Shown: positions 22,173-34,595 of the stretch, one piece after another
How positions within the stretch are numbered: the stretch's first letter is position 1
Layout: the number at the start of each line of letters is the position of its first letter
Assembly: GCF_050003625.1 (NCBI RefSeq)
Contig: NC_134400.1
Location: forward strand, 64,841,011 to 64,905,010
Direction of reading: 5' to 3'
DNA from: Haematobia irritans
Taxonomy: Eukaryota; Arthropoda; Insecta; Diptera; Muscidae
Length of the DNA stretch: 64,000 nucleotides
Translations under genes and position numbers: made by a program
Notes under the pieces: generated by a model
What the model saw: the letters and a program-made list of their open reading frames with translations, nothing else
Database searches by the model: none
Told to the model about the DNA's origin: nothing

Positions 22173-25157
22173 CAAATGCAAATATTGGTTATCTTCGGTC
22201 TATATGGGACATGACAGGGAGATGCCTCCATGTGCCGTTAAGACCTTAGTTAAGTAGTCACTGAAAACAAAGACGAAACTCATTATGGGATGCGATGCGA
22301 ATGCGCATCATAGTATAAGGGGAAGTAGTGATACTAATGCAAGGGGAGAGACGCTAATAGAGTTTATTTTGCGTACTAATATGGTAGTTTGCAACAAGGG
22401 AGATGCCCCAATCTTTGTCACTAAAAACAGGCAAGAGGTTTTGGACATCACCTTGGCCTCGCAAGAACTGAATGAAATGATATCTGAGTGGCAGGTTTTA
22501 AGTGAACACAGCTTCTCAGATCATCGCTACATCAGTTTCAAATTTGATGTTCATACCACCAAGACCACATTTCCGCCAAATGTTAGGAAAGCTGACTGGA
22601 ATAGGTATAGGGAATCGTTCAATATGATGATACCGGAAATACCAGAGACAAATATGAGCACTGTGCAAGTTATCGAACAAGCAGTGGAGAGGATTACTAA
22701 GGCCTTCAACATTTCACTGAAAGTTGCATACCCTAAAGGGAAGCCAAGGGGGGGAAATCGACCTCCATGGTGGTCTACGGAGTTAGGTAATATGAGGAAA
22801 TCGTGCAGGAAGCTCTTTAACAAAGCAAAGTCCACCAGAGCTCCTGTGGATTGGGACGCTTACAAGAAGAATCTGAGATGATACAAGCGAGAACTGAGAA
22901 GGGCTCAACATAGCTCGTGGAATGATTGCAGCAGCATTGAGAATACGTCCGAGGCTTCTAGACTACGGAAGGTGCTAGCATCTACGAGCTCCGCTCCAGG
23001 TTTCATTAAAACATTGGAGGGCAATTGGACAACGTCCATTGAGGAGACGCTGGAGGTACTATTGGACACACATTTTCCCGGAAATCAGACGGTTGAACCA
23101 TGCACTGGCGGTGCCACAGTGGCTCAGCGGTCGTTTCCTATCAAGGAAATTGTATCAGAATCTAGAATAAAATGGGCGTTAAATAGCTTTGGATCATTCA
23201 AATCCCCCGGACCTGATGGAATTACTCCGGCGGAGTTACAAGCGGTGGCTGACATATTTGTCCTCTGGCGATATATATAGGATGTCGGCGATATATAGGA
23301 TGTATCAACTTAGCATATATTCCACGAAAGTGGAGGGAATCAAAAGTCGTTTTCATACCTAAAGCGGGAAAAGCCTCTCACTCGAATGCGAAGGATTTCC
23401 GACCAAACAGCTTATCATCATTCCTAATTAAGGCTCTGGAGAGGATGATAGACATGTATCTTAGAACTAGCGTGGATTCAAGTTTGCTCTCGAAACGACA
23501 ACATGCATACTCGAAGGGCAGGTCTACTGAGACCGCATTACATGAACTAGTCAGCTTTATTGAAAGCTCACTGTCTGTCAAAGAATACACAATCGTGGCA
23601 TTTCTAGACATCGAAGGGTGTTCAATAACGTCCATCCGAGCTCCATATTAAATGCACTGACAACTCTGAATGTTGATCCAGGTATACTTAGGCTGTTAGA
23701 TGAACTTATAAGGAAGAGACGCATTTCAGCCACACTAGGACAAGCAAACATACAAAGGTATGTGAACAGAGACACTACTCACGGATGAGTTCTATCACCT
23801 CTTCTTTGGAAAGTTGCTATAAACGACCTTCTGGTTTCTCTAGAAAAAGAAAGGATAAAAGTGGTGGCATACGCAGATGATGTGGCGCTAGCAGTCAGGG
23901 GAAAATTCCCATCAACAGTTCGAGATATTATACAGAGATCCCTCCGGATGACTGAAAAATGGGCGAAAGATAATGGTCTTGGGGTAAATCCTGCAAAGAC
24001 AGAAATAGTCATGTATTGCAAAGATCGCAAAACTTCCACGGTTAGGCCCATTTCCTTAAGGGGTATTGAAAATCCCTTTTGGGAGTGTGCAAAATACCTT
24101 GGCGTTAGTTTGGACAGGAAGCTGAACTTTAAGCTTAATATTGAAGAAAGGGCGAGGAAAGCAACGTTAGCTTTATATTCGTGCAAAAAGGCAATAGGGA
24201 AAAAGTAGGGACTAAAACCAAAAATTGTACATTGGCTATACACGGCAGTGGCTAGACCTATAATGCTATATGGTGTTGTAGTCTGGTGGCCGGCACTTCA
24301 CCAGCCGACAAGTTTAGACAAAGTTCAGCGTATGGCGTGCTTGTATATCTCAGGTGCATTCAGCAAGACAGGAACAAACTCCCTTAATGTCATACTGCAT
24401 CTATTGCCTTTAGACATTTTGGCCACACAGTCAGCTGCAACAACGGCTGTGCGGTTGCGCGAGCTATCGCTGTAGTCGGAAAAAAGTTACGGTCACAGTT
24501 CGGTCCTCAAAATAATGCCAGATGTGCCTAACGTAGTGGATTACACTTCGGCGAGTCCACTTTAATTCCCAACAGTGAGGCGTGGTGTACACGGACCCCG
24601 GGGAATAAAAGATGTATAGATTTCTACACTGATGGCTCCAAATTGGATGGCCAAGTGGGTTTCGGAGTATATTCTAAAGATCTGGATCTTCGAATAGCGA
24701 AAAGATTACCTGATCACTGTAGTGTTTTTCAGGCTGAAATATTAGCAATAAGAGAAGTGGTGAATTGGCTGAGAAGTAATGCTCCAAGCAATATTGGCAT
24801 TAATATATACTCAGACAGTCAACCTGCAATAAAATCCTTGGACTCTGTGTTCCTCAACTCGAAAACGGCCATCGACTGCCGCAAATCTCTCAATGAGATG
24901 GCTGAGCAGCACTATATTCTCCTAATATGGGTGCCTGGCCATAGGAACATTCCGGGGAACTGCGAAGCAGATGAGCTAGCAAGGCTAGGAACTACCTTAC
25001 ATATTCCAGGGGAACTAGAATCTGTTGGTATGCCTCTGGCTACCTGCAAGCTCTTACTGCGTGAGAAGGCTGTCATGATGGCAAATGTTCGATGGGAGAA
25101 TATTAAGGGTTGTAACGACACCAACCAAATATGGCCCCATTTAAACGTAATCCACTA
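22173..25157 (+). pseudogene. LOA-type LINE, fragment B (ORF2, endonuclease to RNase H)
   Basis: ORF2 of a non-LTR retrotransposon. The endonuclease part has GCDANAHH (about 22288) and a SDHRYISF box (about 22515). RT motifs include QHAYSKGRSTETALHELVSF and the active-site YADD (23870-23881). RNase H runs from about 24620 to 25000 (YTDGS, then SDSQPAIKSL, then VPGHRN). Frames are broken at about 22880, 23280, 23650 and 24208, and a short duplication of a GGCGATATATAGGATGT-type unit lies near 23258-23300. The 5' part is missing and the 3' end stops at 25157 inside the post-RNase H region, where the opposite strand takes over. Confidence 0.85.
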
Positions 25158-27906
25158 CGTTAGGCACATCTGGCATTACTTTGAGGACCGAACTACGACC
25201 GTACATATTTTCCGACCACAGCGATAGCTCGCGCAAGCGCACAGCCGTTGTTGCAGCTGACTGTTTGGCTAAAATGTCTAAAGGCAATAGATGTAGCATG
25301 ACATTAAGGGAGTCTGTTCCTGTCTTACTAAATGCGCCTGAGATACATAAGCTCGCCATACGCTGAACTTTATCTAAACAAGTCGGTTTCTGACACCATA
25401 TAGCATTATAGGTCTAACTACTGCCGTGTATAGCCAATGCACAATTTTTGGTTTTAGTCCCCACTTTTTCCCTATTGCCTTTTTGCACGAGTACAAAGCT
25501 ATCGTGGCTTTTCTCGCCCTCTCTTCAATATTAAGCCTAAAATTCAGCTTCCTGTCCAAAATAACGCCAAGGTATTTTGCACCCTCTCCAAAGGGAATTT
25601 CAGTACCCCCTAAGGAAATGGGCCTAACCGTGGGAGTTTTGCTATCTTTGCAGTACATGACTAGTTCTGTCTTTGCTGGATTTACACCAAGACCATTATC
25701 TTTCGCCCATTTCTCAGTCATCCGGAGAGCTCTCTGTATAATATCTCTGATTGTGGATGGGAATTTTCCCCTGACTGCTAGCGCCACATCATCTGCGTAT
25801 GCCACCACTTTTATCCTTTCTTTTTCTAGGGAAACCAGAAGGTTGTTTATAGCAACATTCCAAAGAAGAGGTGATAGAACTCCTCCTTTGGGAGTGCCTC
25901 TGTTCACATACCTTTGTATGTTTGCTTGCCCTAGTGTGGCTGAAATACGTCTCTTTATTAGAAGTTCGTCTAACTGCCTAAGTATATTTACCTGGATCAA
26001 CATTCAGAGTTGTAAGTCCATTTAATATCGAGCTCGGATGGACATTATTGAACGCCCCTTCGGTGTCTAGAAACGCCACGATTATGTATTCTTTGACAGA
26101 TAGTGAGCTTTCAATAAAGCTGACTAGTTCGTGCAATGCGGTCTCAGTAGACCTGCCCTTCGAGTATGCATGCTGTCGTTTCGAGAGCAAACTTGAATCC
26201 ACGCTAGTTCTAAGATACATGTCTATCATCCTCTCCAGGGTCTTAAGTAGGAATGAGGATAAGCTGATTGGTCGGAAATCCTTCGCACTCGAGTGAGAGG
26301 CTTTTCCTGCTTTAGGTATGAAACCGACTTTTGTGTCCCTCCACTTTTCTGGAATATATGCTAAGTTTACACATCGTTTATATATCACCGTCAACCAGGG
26401 GATAATTCTTTTAGCCACTGCTTGTAATTCCGCCGGAGTAATTCCATCAGGTCCTGGGGATTTGAATGGTCCAAAGCTATTTAAAGCCCATTTTATTCTA
26501 GATTCCGACACAATTTTCTCGATAGGAAATGACCGCTGAGCCTCTGTCACACCGCCAGAACATGGTTCAACCGTCTGATTTCCAGGGAAGTGTGTGTCCA
26601 AAAGTACCTCTAACGTCTCCTCACTGGACGTTGTCCAATTTCCCTCCGATGTTTTAATGAAACCTGGAGCGGTGTTAGTGGATGCTAGTACCTTCCGTAG
26701 TCTGGAAGCCTCTGACGTATTCTCAATACTGCTACAGTAATCATCCCATGAGTTTTGTTGAGACCTTCTCAGTTCTCGTTTATATGCTCTCAGATTCATC
26801 TTGTAAGTGTCCCAATGCCCCGGAGCTCTTGTGGACTTTGCTTTGTTAAAGAGCTTCCAGCAGGATTTCCTCATATTACTTAACTCCGTAGTCCACCATG
26901 GCGGCCGATTTTTCCCCTTGGCTTTCCTCTAGGGCAAGCAGCTTTCAGTGACATGTTGAAGGCCTTTGTAATCCGCTCCACTGCGTGTTCGATATCTTGC
27001 ACAGTGCTCATATTTGTCTCTGGCATTTCCGGTATCATCAAATTGAACGATTCCCTATACCTATTCCAATCAGCTTTCTAACATTTGGCGGAAATATGGT
27101 CTTTGAAGTACGAACAGCCAATCTGAAGCTGATGTAGCGATGATCTGAGAAGCTATGTCCCTCAAAACTTGCCACTCAGATATCTTATCATTCAGTTCCG
27201 GAGAGGTCAACGTGACGTCCAAAACCTCTTGCCTGTTTCTGGTGACGAAGGTTGGTGCATCTCCCTTATTGCAAACTACCAGGTTAGTACGCAAAATAAA
27301 CTCTATTAGCGACTCTCCCCTTGCATTAGTATCACTACTTCCCCAAATACTATGATGTGCATTTGCATCGCATCCCATAATGAGTTTTGTCTTTGTTTTT
27401 AGTGACTCCTCAACTAAGGTCTTAACGGCACAGGGTGGCATCTCCCTATCATGTCCCATGTAGACCGAAGATACCCAATATTTGCATTTGGATATCTCTA
27501 GACTGGCTACGACAGTGTCAGCATTGCTCAATGAAGGAAGCATAAACAAGTTTAGTTCGTTTTTAGCAATTATACATGCTCGATTTATATTGTTACCGGT
27601 ATTATGCAAAAGTTTGAAACCCGGAGTGCTTAATTCACAGATCTTGTTCTTATATATGTATGGTTCTTGAATAAGAACTATATCTATGTCTCCTTTCATC
27701 AGGAGAACTTTTAAGGCAGCACAAGCGGCCTTACAATGGTGAAGATTTATCTGGAGGAACCGTAGAACCATCCAAATTTTCAATACCGTCACATCAGCCG
27801 CTTCAATTGAGTCATCAAGGGCTTCCTCTTCACAGATCTCGGTGACTCTCGCAACAATCCGCGGTTCAGCTTTGGTGAGGTTTGAGCCTGTAGAAACTTC
27901 CCGCAT
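25158..27906 (-). pseudogene. LOA-type LINE, fragment C, ORF2
   Basis: On the minus strand the endonuclease begins FLQINLHHCKAA, with IQEPYIY and GCDANAHH boxes, and breaks near 27150 by a small deletion that destroys the SDH box. The RT part (26874-25374) has SPGPDGITPAELQA, RPISLSSFLLKTLERM, QHAYSKGRSTETALHEL, FLDTEGAFNNV (catalytic Asp) and YADDVALAV (about 25788-25799), so it is the best preserved RT of the three. It stops at 25158, before RNase H, and abuts fragment B tail to tail. RNase H is therefore absent. Confidence 0.87.
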
Positions 27907-28703
27907 ATGATTTTCGCATTGTCTGCAGGTTTTATGTCTCCTTCGGCTTCGCTAGGAGATTTTGTCACTGCTGACTCTACCGGAGGCTTGTCCGCTTCGG
28001 AATCCTTTGGCTGATCGCTTTTCATGGATATCATGAAAGCCATAACTTACACGTCCTTGGGTCTGGGCTAGATGTGGCAGCGACTCTATGTTTAATATAA
28101 ACACCGCATGTCGTCTTGGTCCATCCACCTCATCCAAACGACCAACCGTCCAATCGGCGGCTGGAAGATGTGGGTTACATTATTTTAGTCTCTCTAGTAT
28201 TGACTCAGGATCAGGAGGGTTTGACGGTATCCATGCATGTGCTCTAGGTTTAGCCGGTATGTCTTTTTTATCGACTAACTCAAAAGCGGCTCCTTCCGAA
28301 TTAGCATCCATGCAGCTTTAAAGCAATCCATAGACCTCTGGTCCGCAAAAGCTATTAACTTATATCGTCCTTGATACCATCCAGCATCTTGCCGTCGAGG
28401 ACTTGGTCCGGGAAACTTTTTTCGCACCTCTGAGTAGACACCAGACATCGCGTTCTCAATTTCCCCCCATTTTTGCAGTGGAATCATACCGTCCAATGCT
28501 CCTTTATTAATAATAGCCATCACAAGGCTGTCTTTTGCAACTGAGGCAAACGATCTTTGATCCCGTTTAGAGGATGGCATCTCATCCGGTGATCGTTCCC
28601 TTTTTCCAGCTTCAAGAATTCCTTGAGCCCATTTTAAGGAATCGCTTTGCTTAGCCGACAACGTGCTTGGGTCGACTGATCCTAATTTCTTTAGGATAAA
28701 CAA
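27789..28703 (-). pseudogene. LOA-type LINE, fragment C, ORF1
   Basis: ORF1 proteins coat LINE RNA. The 28703-28275 frame (142 codons) contains DAGWYQGRYKLIAFAD and a GPSP motif, resembling the DUF4780-type domain of fly LINE ORF1 as I recall it. After a stop, frames at 28137-27952 and 28043-27789 continue with an acidic, Pro/Ser-rich tail that overlaps the start of ORF2. At least two frame breaks are visible. No zinc knuckle is obvious. Confidence 0.65.
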
Positions 28704-29040
28704 AGCATTTCTTCGTTCCTAGAATCCCTTTCGAGAGGGATTGCCTCCTTTTGATGTCGTCATCTTAGAAAAGGTTCGACTTGCGAAAGTGTCACCGCCA
28801 GTCGACCCGTCTACAGGTCGACTAATTGGGCCTGACTCTTGGTCGCTGCCCAAATTTATAACTTCAGTCGTTACCATCCACTGGGCCCTGAAGTTAGCAA
28901 CCCAGTGGATGACTTTGAATTTCGCTGCATGGTGGTTTATTATTTCCACAACACGTGAAATTCGTAATAAGTACTTATTACGATGAAATACTCCGCTATT
29001 AGAAAACACGTCCGTTCAGTTCGACGGTTGAATAGTCAAT
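28704..29040 (-). other. 5' region of LINE fragment C
   Basis: A 96-codon frame (29009-28719) precedes ORF1 and may be the extended N-terminus of ORF1 or leader sequence. It includes a Ser/Thr/Lys-rich stretch, SRTFSKMTTSKGG. The LINE start is near 29035, before a TATATAT flank and the G1 LTR. Confidence 0.45.
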
Positions 29041-29052
29041 AGTCATATATAT

Positions 29053-29661
29053 TGTTACGTTTTTATATTTAGGCGTTTTTAATTACCCGACAATTAAAAC
29101 ACAGTTCTTTTAAATAACGACAATCTACAATTTATTTACTATGACTTCACACTTTACAATTCGTTCACACTGAAGTTATTCGTTTGACGCTTTAATTAAG
29201 ACTGATTCGTTAGCAGCATGTGAGCGCTTTTATATATGACGGAGTGGCAATACGAGAACATTCTGGTAGCACTACAATATTCTGGCAACGCCAGAACATT
29301 CTTAGACAATGCTAGAAGGATCTACGATCATTAAGATGTTCATCTGGTGGCTGCCAAACACATACACACTCACATAGATATATGCTCGCATTACTACAAC
29401 AACAACAATAATGACAATAGACAATGAGATGAAATGAGAATGCAGAATAACAAAGCAAAGGGGTTGCTATTCTATGAGAGAGTAAGAACTAACATTTCGG
29501 TAAGCAAACAAAAGAACATAAACGAAATTCAGGAAAATACTAGAAAATGAATAGATGATTCCAACAAGTGATAGCGAAATTTTATCGTTACAATTTTAAA
29601 TTTTAAATTAACGGAAACTAATTTAAATAAACTTATATCTATAATTATTAAATTCGTAACA
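29053..29661 (-). repeat. G1 copy 2 3' LTR, complete (609 bp)
   Basis: On the minus strand it starts TGTTACGAATTTAATAATT and ends TATAAAAACGTAACA, so the ends are TGTTACG...CGTAACA. It contains CATATATAAAAGCGCTCACA, a good TATA-box candidate, about 150 bp before the end (near 29230-29250). It is the reference that lets the interrupted LTR at 6715 and 20973 be recognised. Confidence 0.92.
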
Positions 29662-29672
29662 CTGCCTCTCGC
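29662..29672 (-). promoter_or_regulatory. G1 copy 2 polypurine tract
   Basis: GCGAGAGGCAG on the minus strand, directly between the stop codon of the gag-integrase frame and the LTR start. Confidence 0.7.
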
Positions 29673-32200
29673 TTAAGCCTGTTCGTCCCGAACAGGCACA
29701 GAACCTGTTCCGTAAGGAGCCAATCGTTCCAGATGTACAACTTTCATCTTTGATCTTGGGCTGTCGTCCTTCTGAATCCGGTATACAACATCATTGATCT
29801 TCTTGATGACTTTGTATGGGCCTTCCCACTGTGTTTGCAGTTTAGGACACAATCCTTTCTTTTGTTGCGGGTTAAATAGCAGAACCAATTCTTCTTCTTG
29901 GAAGCCCTCAGTATTTACAGCGCGATCGTATCTCGCCTTCATTCTGTTGCTGACCATCTTTATTTTGTTGCGCACTGATTCGTGAACTTCACCGAAAGTG
30001 TTTGGGATGTCGTTTCTGTTTTCTTCCATGGCGAGCTCATTAGGTTTAGCGCCGAATATCAGATCTCCAGGCAGTTTCAACTCAGTTCCGAATAGAACAT
30101 TGGCCGGTGTTCGAGAGGTGGAATCATGAATGGCAGATCTATAGGACAGCAAAAACTTTGGTATATGCTCGTCCCAGTCCCTCTGGCCGTTGTCCACTAC
30201 TTTTCGAAGATGTTCCTCCAGAGTGCGATTAAACCTTTCTACCATGCCATCGGATTGTGGATGTAATGGTGTAGTCCTCGTTTTCTTGATACCAAGGGAT
30301 TCACACATCTCTTTCAATATGGCCGATTCAAAATTTCTTCCCTGGTCTGAGTGAATCTCGGACGGCACACCGTAGCGACATATCCAGTTTTTGTTGACAA
30401 CATCCACAATCGTTTTTGCCTCTTGGTTTGGAATTGCATACACCTCCGGCCATTTGCTGAAGTAATCCATGACCACAAGGACATAACGGTTTCCAGAATC
30501 ACTTACTGGGAAAGGGCCTGCCACGTCCATTGCTATTCTTTCAAACGGGGCTCCTGGTCTATATTCTTGCATAGGACCTCGACTTTTCCTTGTTGGACCT
30601 TTCGCCTTCATGCACTTCTCGCAATTGGCTACCCATTCAGCAATTGATTTCTGGCATCCAACCCAGTAGAATCGTTGCTTCACTTTCTCGGCTGTTTTGG
30701 TTATTCCCAGATGACCTCCACTGGGACCATTATGGAACTCCGCCAAAACGTCTCTTATTTTGGAATCCGGTACGATGATCAAATTTCGGCTGCTCTTGCC
30801 ATCTTCGCTTTCCCATTTACGTTGCAGGGATCCATTGACTAGAACTAAACTATCCCATTGAGCCCAGTATGATTTCATAAGTGGACTTTCGGCTGCGATG
30901 TCTTTCTTGCTGGGTTTCTTATTTTCTTGTTTTGCCGAAATAATTTTTCTCAGAATGGGATCTTTACGTTGCTCTGTTGACCAGTCTGTGCCAGATTCGA
31001 TGTGTAACTGCCTGATATTTACAACTATCTCCTTTGGTTCAGCCTTCGAGTAGCGTCTGCTTTCTACATTGCAATGCCGTCGTGTCAAGGCTTGATCAAT
31101 AACTTGTTTGCCACCTTTTCTATTATCCGCAAAATTTGAATTTGAGTCGCTTGGCTTTGTGGTCGCCTTCTTCTGATTATTGTTTAATGGAGATGGCGAG
31201 ATTGACCCCGACGTTTTACGCCACGCTTTACATTCCCGGGAAAGATGTCCAGCCTTATCACAGTTATAGCATTTTATTCTAGATTTATTTGCCTGCTGCT
31301 TCATTTCTTGCATTATCTGCTTTAGAGCCTCTTTTACCAATTCAATGACCGATTTCGTTTCTTCACACTCGGTCTCTACTCTGCGTACTTTGTGAATTTG
31401 AGGCCGTGCCAGCAATCTCGCAGTCTCTTGTACAAGTGCAAATGTTACTGTTTCTGTGAATGTAGCTTTTTGTGCGGCATATGTTGCACATTTTATCTCA
31501 GGGTCTCGAATGCCATTCACAAAAGTCTCAATCTTGATACGATCTATAAGAGGATGATTCTCTCCAGGGTATGCCAAAAGCACTAGCCGCTCAACTTCTG
31601 TTGCGAAATCTTGTAGGGTTTCATTAGATTTCTGGATTCTTCCTCTCAATTCCATTCTGAAGATGTCCTGCTTGTGCTCTCCACCATACTTGCGTTGAAG
31701 TGCCGCTATTACTTCATTATAGTTATTTCTAGAAGCAGCGGGAATGCTTTGTATCACATCAGCAGCATTGCCCTTTAATGCCAATAGAAGTTCAATTGCT
31801 TTATCATCGTCATTCCACAAATTTCTACAAGCAACCATTTCGAATTGGAATTTGAAGACATCAAATGACGTTGAGCCATCGAAAACAGGAGTTTTGATTT
31901 TTGAGCCCTCGATGACGCGCACTGGACCACCTTTAATTTCCAGCTCTGACATTTTTTTCTCGATGTGCAGAAACTTCTCATCATGAACCATAATTTTCTC
32001 ATCCACGGAAAGAACTTACTTATCCAATTCCACAATTTGATTTTCTATATGGTCCACACGTTTCTCCATGCCTTCAGAAATTTGTTGTAATTTTTCGTTG
32101 ACCATTCTAGAATTTTCTAGAATTTTTCTTCCAATTTTCTAGAATTTTCTTCCATTTTTCTAGAATTTGCTTCCATCATTTTGCTCAAAACATTGAGCAT
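29673..32200 (-). CDS. G1 copy 2 fused Gag-integrase frame lacking protease, RT and RNase H
   Basis: A 777-codon frame runs from 32006 to 29673. The N-terminal part is a coiled coil and capsid-like Gag. A CCHC knuckle ([14 protein letters not shown]) lies near 31230-31270. Then, within about 50 residues and without a protease DTGA or an RT YxDD, comes a tail resembling the end of RNase H (ALTRRHCN), the integrase H2C2 module (about 30610-30720) and the core with MDVAGPF, HSDQG and VERFNR (35 residues between the last two acidic sites). The real Gag start lies upstream: the same frame continues past a TAA near 32018 into SRKxEEN repeats and is lost at the TA repeat near 32200. The SAP domain is therefore missing in this copy. 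Copy 1 has the same junction. Confidence 0.88.
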
Positions 32201-32202
32201 TC

Positions 32203-32825
<623 letters not shown>

Positions 32826-32847
<22 letters not shown>

Positions 32848-34096
32848 GTGTTAACACCTCCCTCGCTTAAATGAGGGACGTCCCCGGACCTCTTTAAATG
32901 GTCAATAACAATTTCAATATCATGTTGTCGTCGGGTTCTCTGGCGTCTCTGCCAATACATACAGAGAGCGTAACAAGTGACCAAGAAGGCTATTGTTGTC
33001 AATCCTGATATTATAGGCCTTTTTAAAAGTTCATTTTCTATTTCGCCGATATATCGCAAGTTGTCCATGTTAATTTTCTGTAAGTACGGCAAGCTCAATA
33101 TTTCTTCGTGACCCGTTATATTAAGGAACGATGACAACGCCGGTGCAGGAGATTTTTTAACGTAGCTCCTTAAATTCCGATATACGGAGTCGTTAATCTT
33201 TACCTCATTGTCGAATGTTATGAGGAATGTCCCATTTACTGGTTGACCGTTGACGATAACCCTTTCATCATTGATTACGATGACACCGTCGTCAATAATT
33301 GTTAACGGTTCGAGGTGACTTGGGCGAGTGGTGCAATGTGCAATGCCTCCAGAATGAAGTTGCTGTGCGCAGGTTGTATTATTCAGTTTTCTACAAAAGG
33401 TTGTTGTAAGGGTAGCGCTGCAGTTTACTATTGGCAATACTTGATCATCGCAGTCAGCTATATTGTTGTTTTCAGCAAAGTTGATAATAGTGCCGTTGTG
33501 TTCAACTGGGTGCAGGGTTATTCTTTTACAAACTAACGTAATCTTAGGATATTTGATTATAAAATGTAAAAAATTTTCACTTAACAAAACTTTAATATTA
33601 ACCACTTCCATAAGGTCAGTGACAGTTATATTAGTAGTGCGGGATTAATAATTCCCAATTTTGAAAGAGTGACCGATAAAATTTGATTTTCAAGCTCAAA
33701 GATAACGATTCTATTTCTTGCAAGCAGGTTTTCATATAAATATTCCGTATCAATCTGTTTTGTTTTTTCATTTCTTAAAAAATTATTTATTGTTTCCGTT
33801 AATTCGTTTATTTTTTCTTGTGTTCTTGTGTTAATTGTTATCTGCCCGTGTTCTGATTCTATAAGCTCTTTCTGAGTAAATTTTAATTTCTCAAAGTCGT
33901 CAAAGTCTGGAGTGCCGGCAACGACCTTTAACGCTGTACCCAGAAAATTTAGGCTTCTAGCATGCCTATGATGGATATTCATTGTTCCCATGAGGGTCCA
34001 CATGTGTCGTACGTCTGAATCTAATAGCTGCTTCATGTGCGACCTGGGAAAATGACTTCTCATTTCTTCCGTTGCTTTTATAATCTCTGAATACAT
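32826..34096 (-). pseudogene. env: G5 envelope glycoprotein, main part
   Basis: An Env of errantivirus type, a class I fusion protein related to baculovirus F proteins. In the first frame (34096-33626) a basic RHAR site precedes SLNFLGTALKVV, which looks like the cleavage site and fusion peptide. A heptad-rich region with NELTETINNFL follows. The frame stops at 33626. The second frame (33611-32826) carries Cys-rich sequence, several N-x-S/T sites and a transmembrane segment near ISGLTTIAFLVTCYALCMYW, followed by a basic tail. The signal-peptide exon is separated from this part by the 6.7-kb G4 insertion, so the gene is doubly broken. Confidence 0.82.
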
Positions 34097-34429
34097 TGTA
34101 ATGTTTGTGGATTTGAATTGTTTGTGTTGTGGATGATGTTTAATGTTTATGAATTTATTGTGCCTGCCTATTGGTTTTTGCCGGCGCTTACAAACGCCAC
34201 GGGCAGAAAATGTTGTTTATTTACTTGCAGGCACAGATTCAGTGCCACTTCAAGTCTTTCCTTTGGTTTAAATGAAAATGCCGGTTTAGGCTTTCAAAAC
34301 TGAATGATTGACTTTATTGAAAATTGTTCATCTTTTATACTTAAATAACGGTATTTCTAATTCTTTTTTCATATTTATTCTCAAACTACTTAACAGCTGA
34401 TTCATACATATAATACCGTTTACACTACA
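34097..34429 (-). repeat. G4 3' LTR (333 bp)
   Basis: Aligned by eye with the 5' LTR it shows one substitution, lacks a 7-bp TTTCTAA repeat, and lacks about 80 bp near 34377. All other bases compared were the same. On the minus strand it starts TGTAGTG and ends CATTACA. Confidence 0.92.
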
Positions 34430-34441
34430 CCCTCACCCTAT
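34430..34441 (-). promoter_or_regulatory. G4 polypurine tract
   Basis: TATAGGGTGAGGG on the minus strand directly abuts the 3' LTR start. The stretch from here to the integrase stop at 34596 is AT-rich non-coding sequence. Confidence 0.75.
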
Positions 34442-34595
34442 AAAAAAAATAATTTTTGAATATTCATATGAAAAAATTATTTTTACAAATATTAAATTAT
34501 TAAATTCAGTTACATTTTAATTCTTTGTTATAAAAAAAATTCATTTGTTTTATCATCATAATGGAAAATTTCTTTAAAGAATACATAATATATAA

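Noticed and set aside
24643..25157. A host RNase H gene
   Set aside because: It is the RNase H domain at the end of LINE ORF2, continuous with RT in fragment B.
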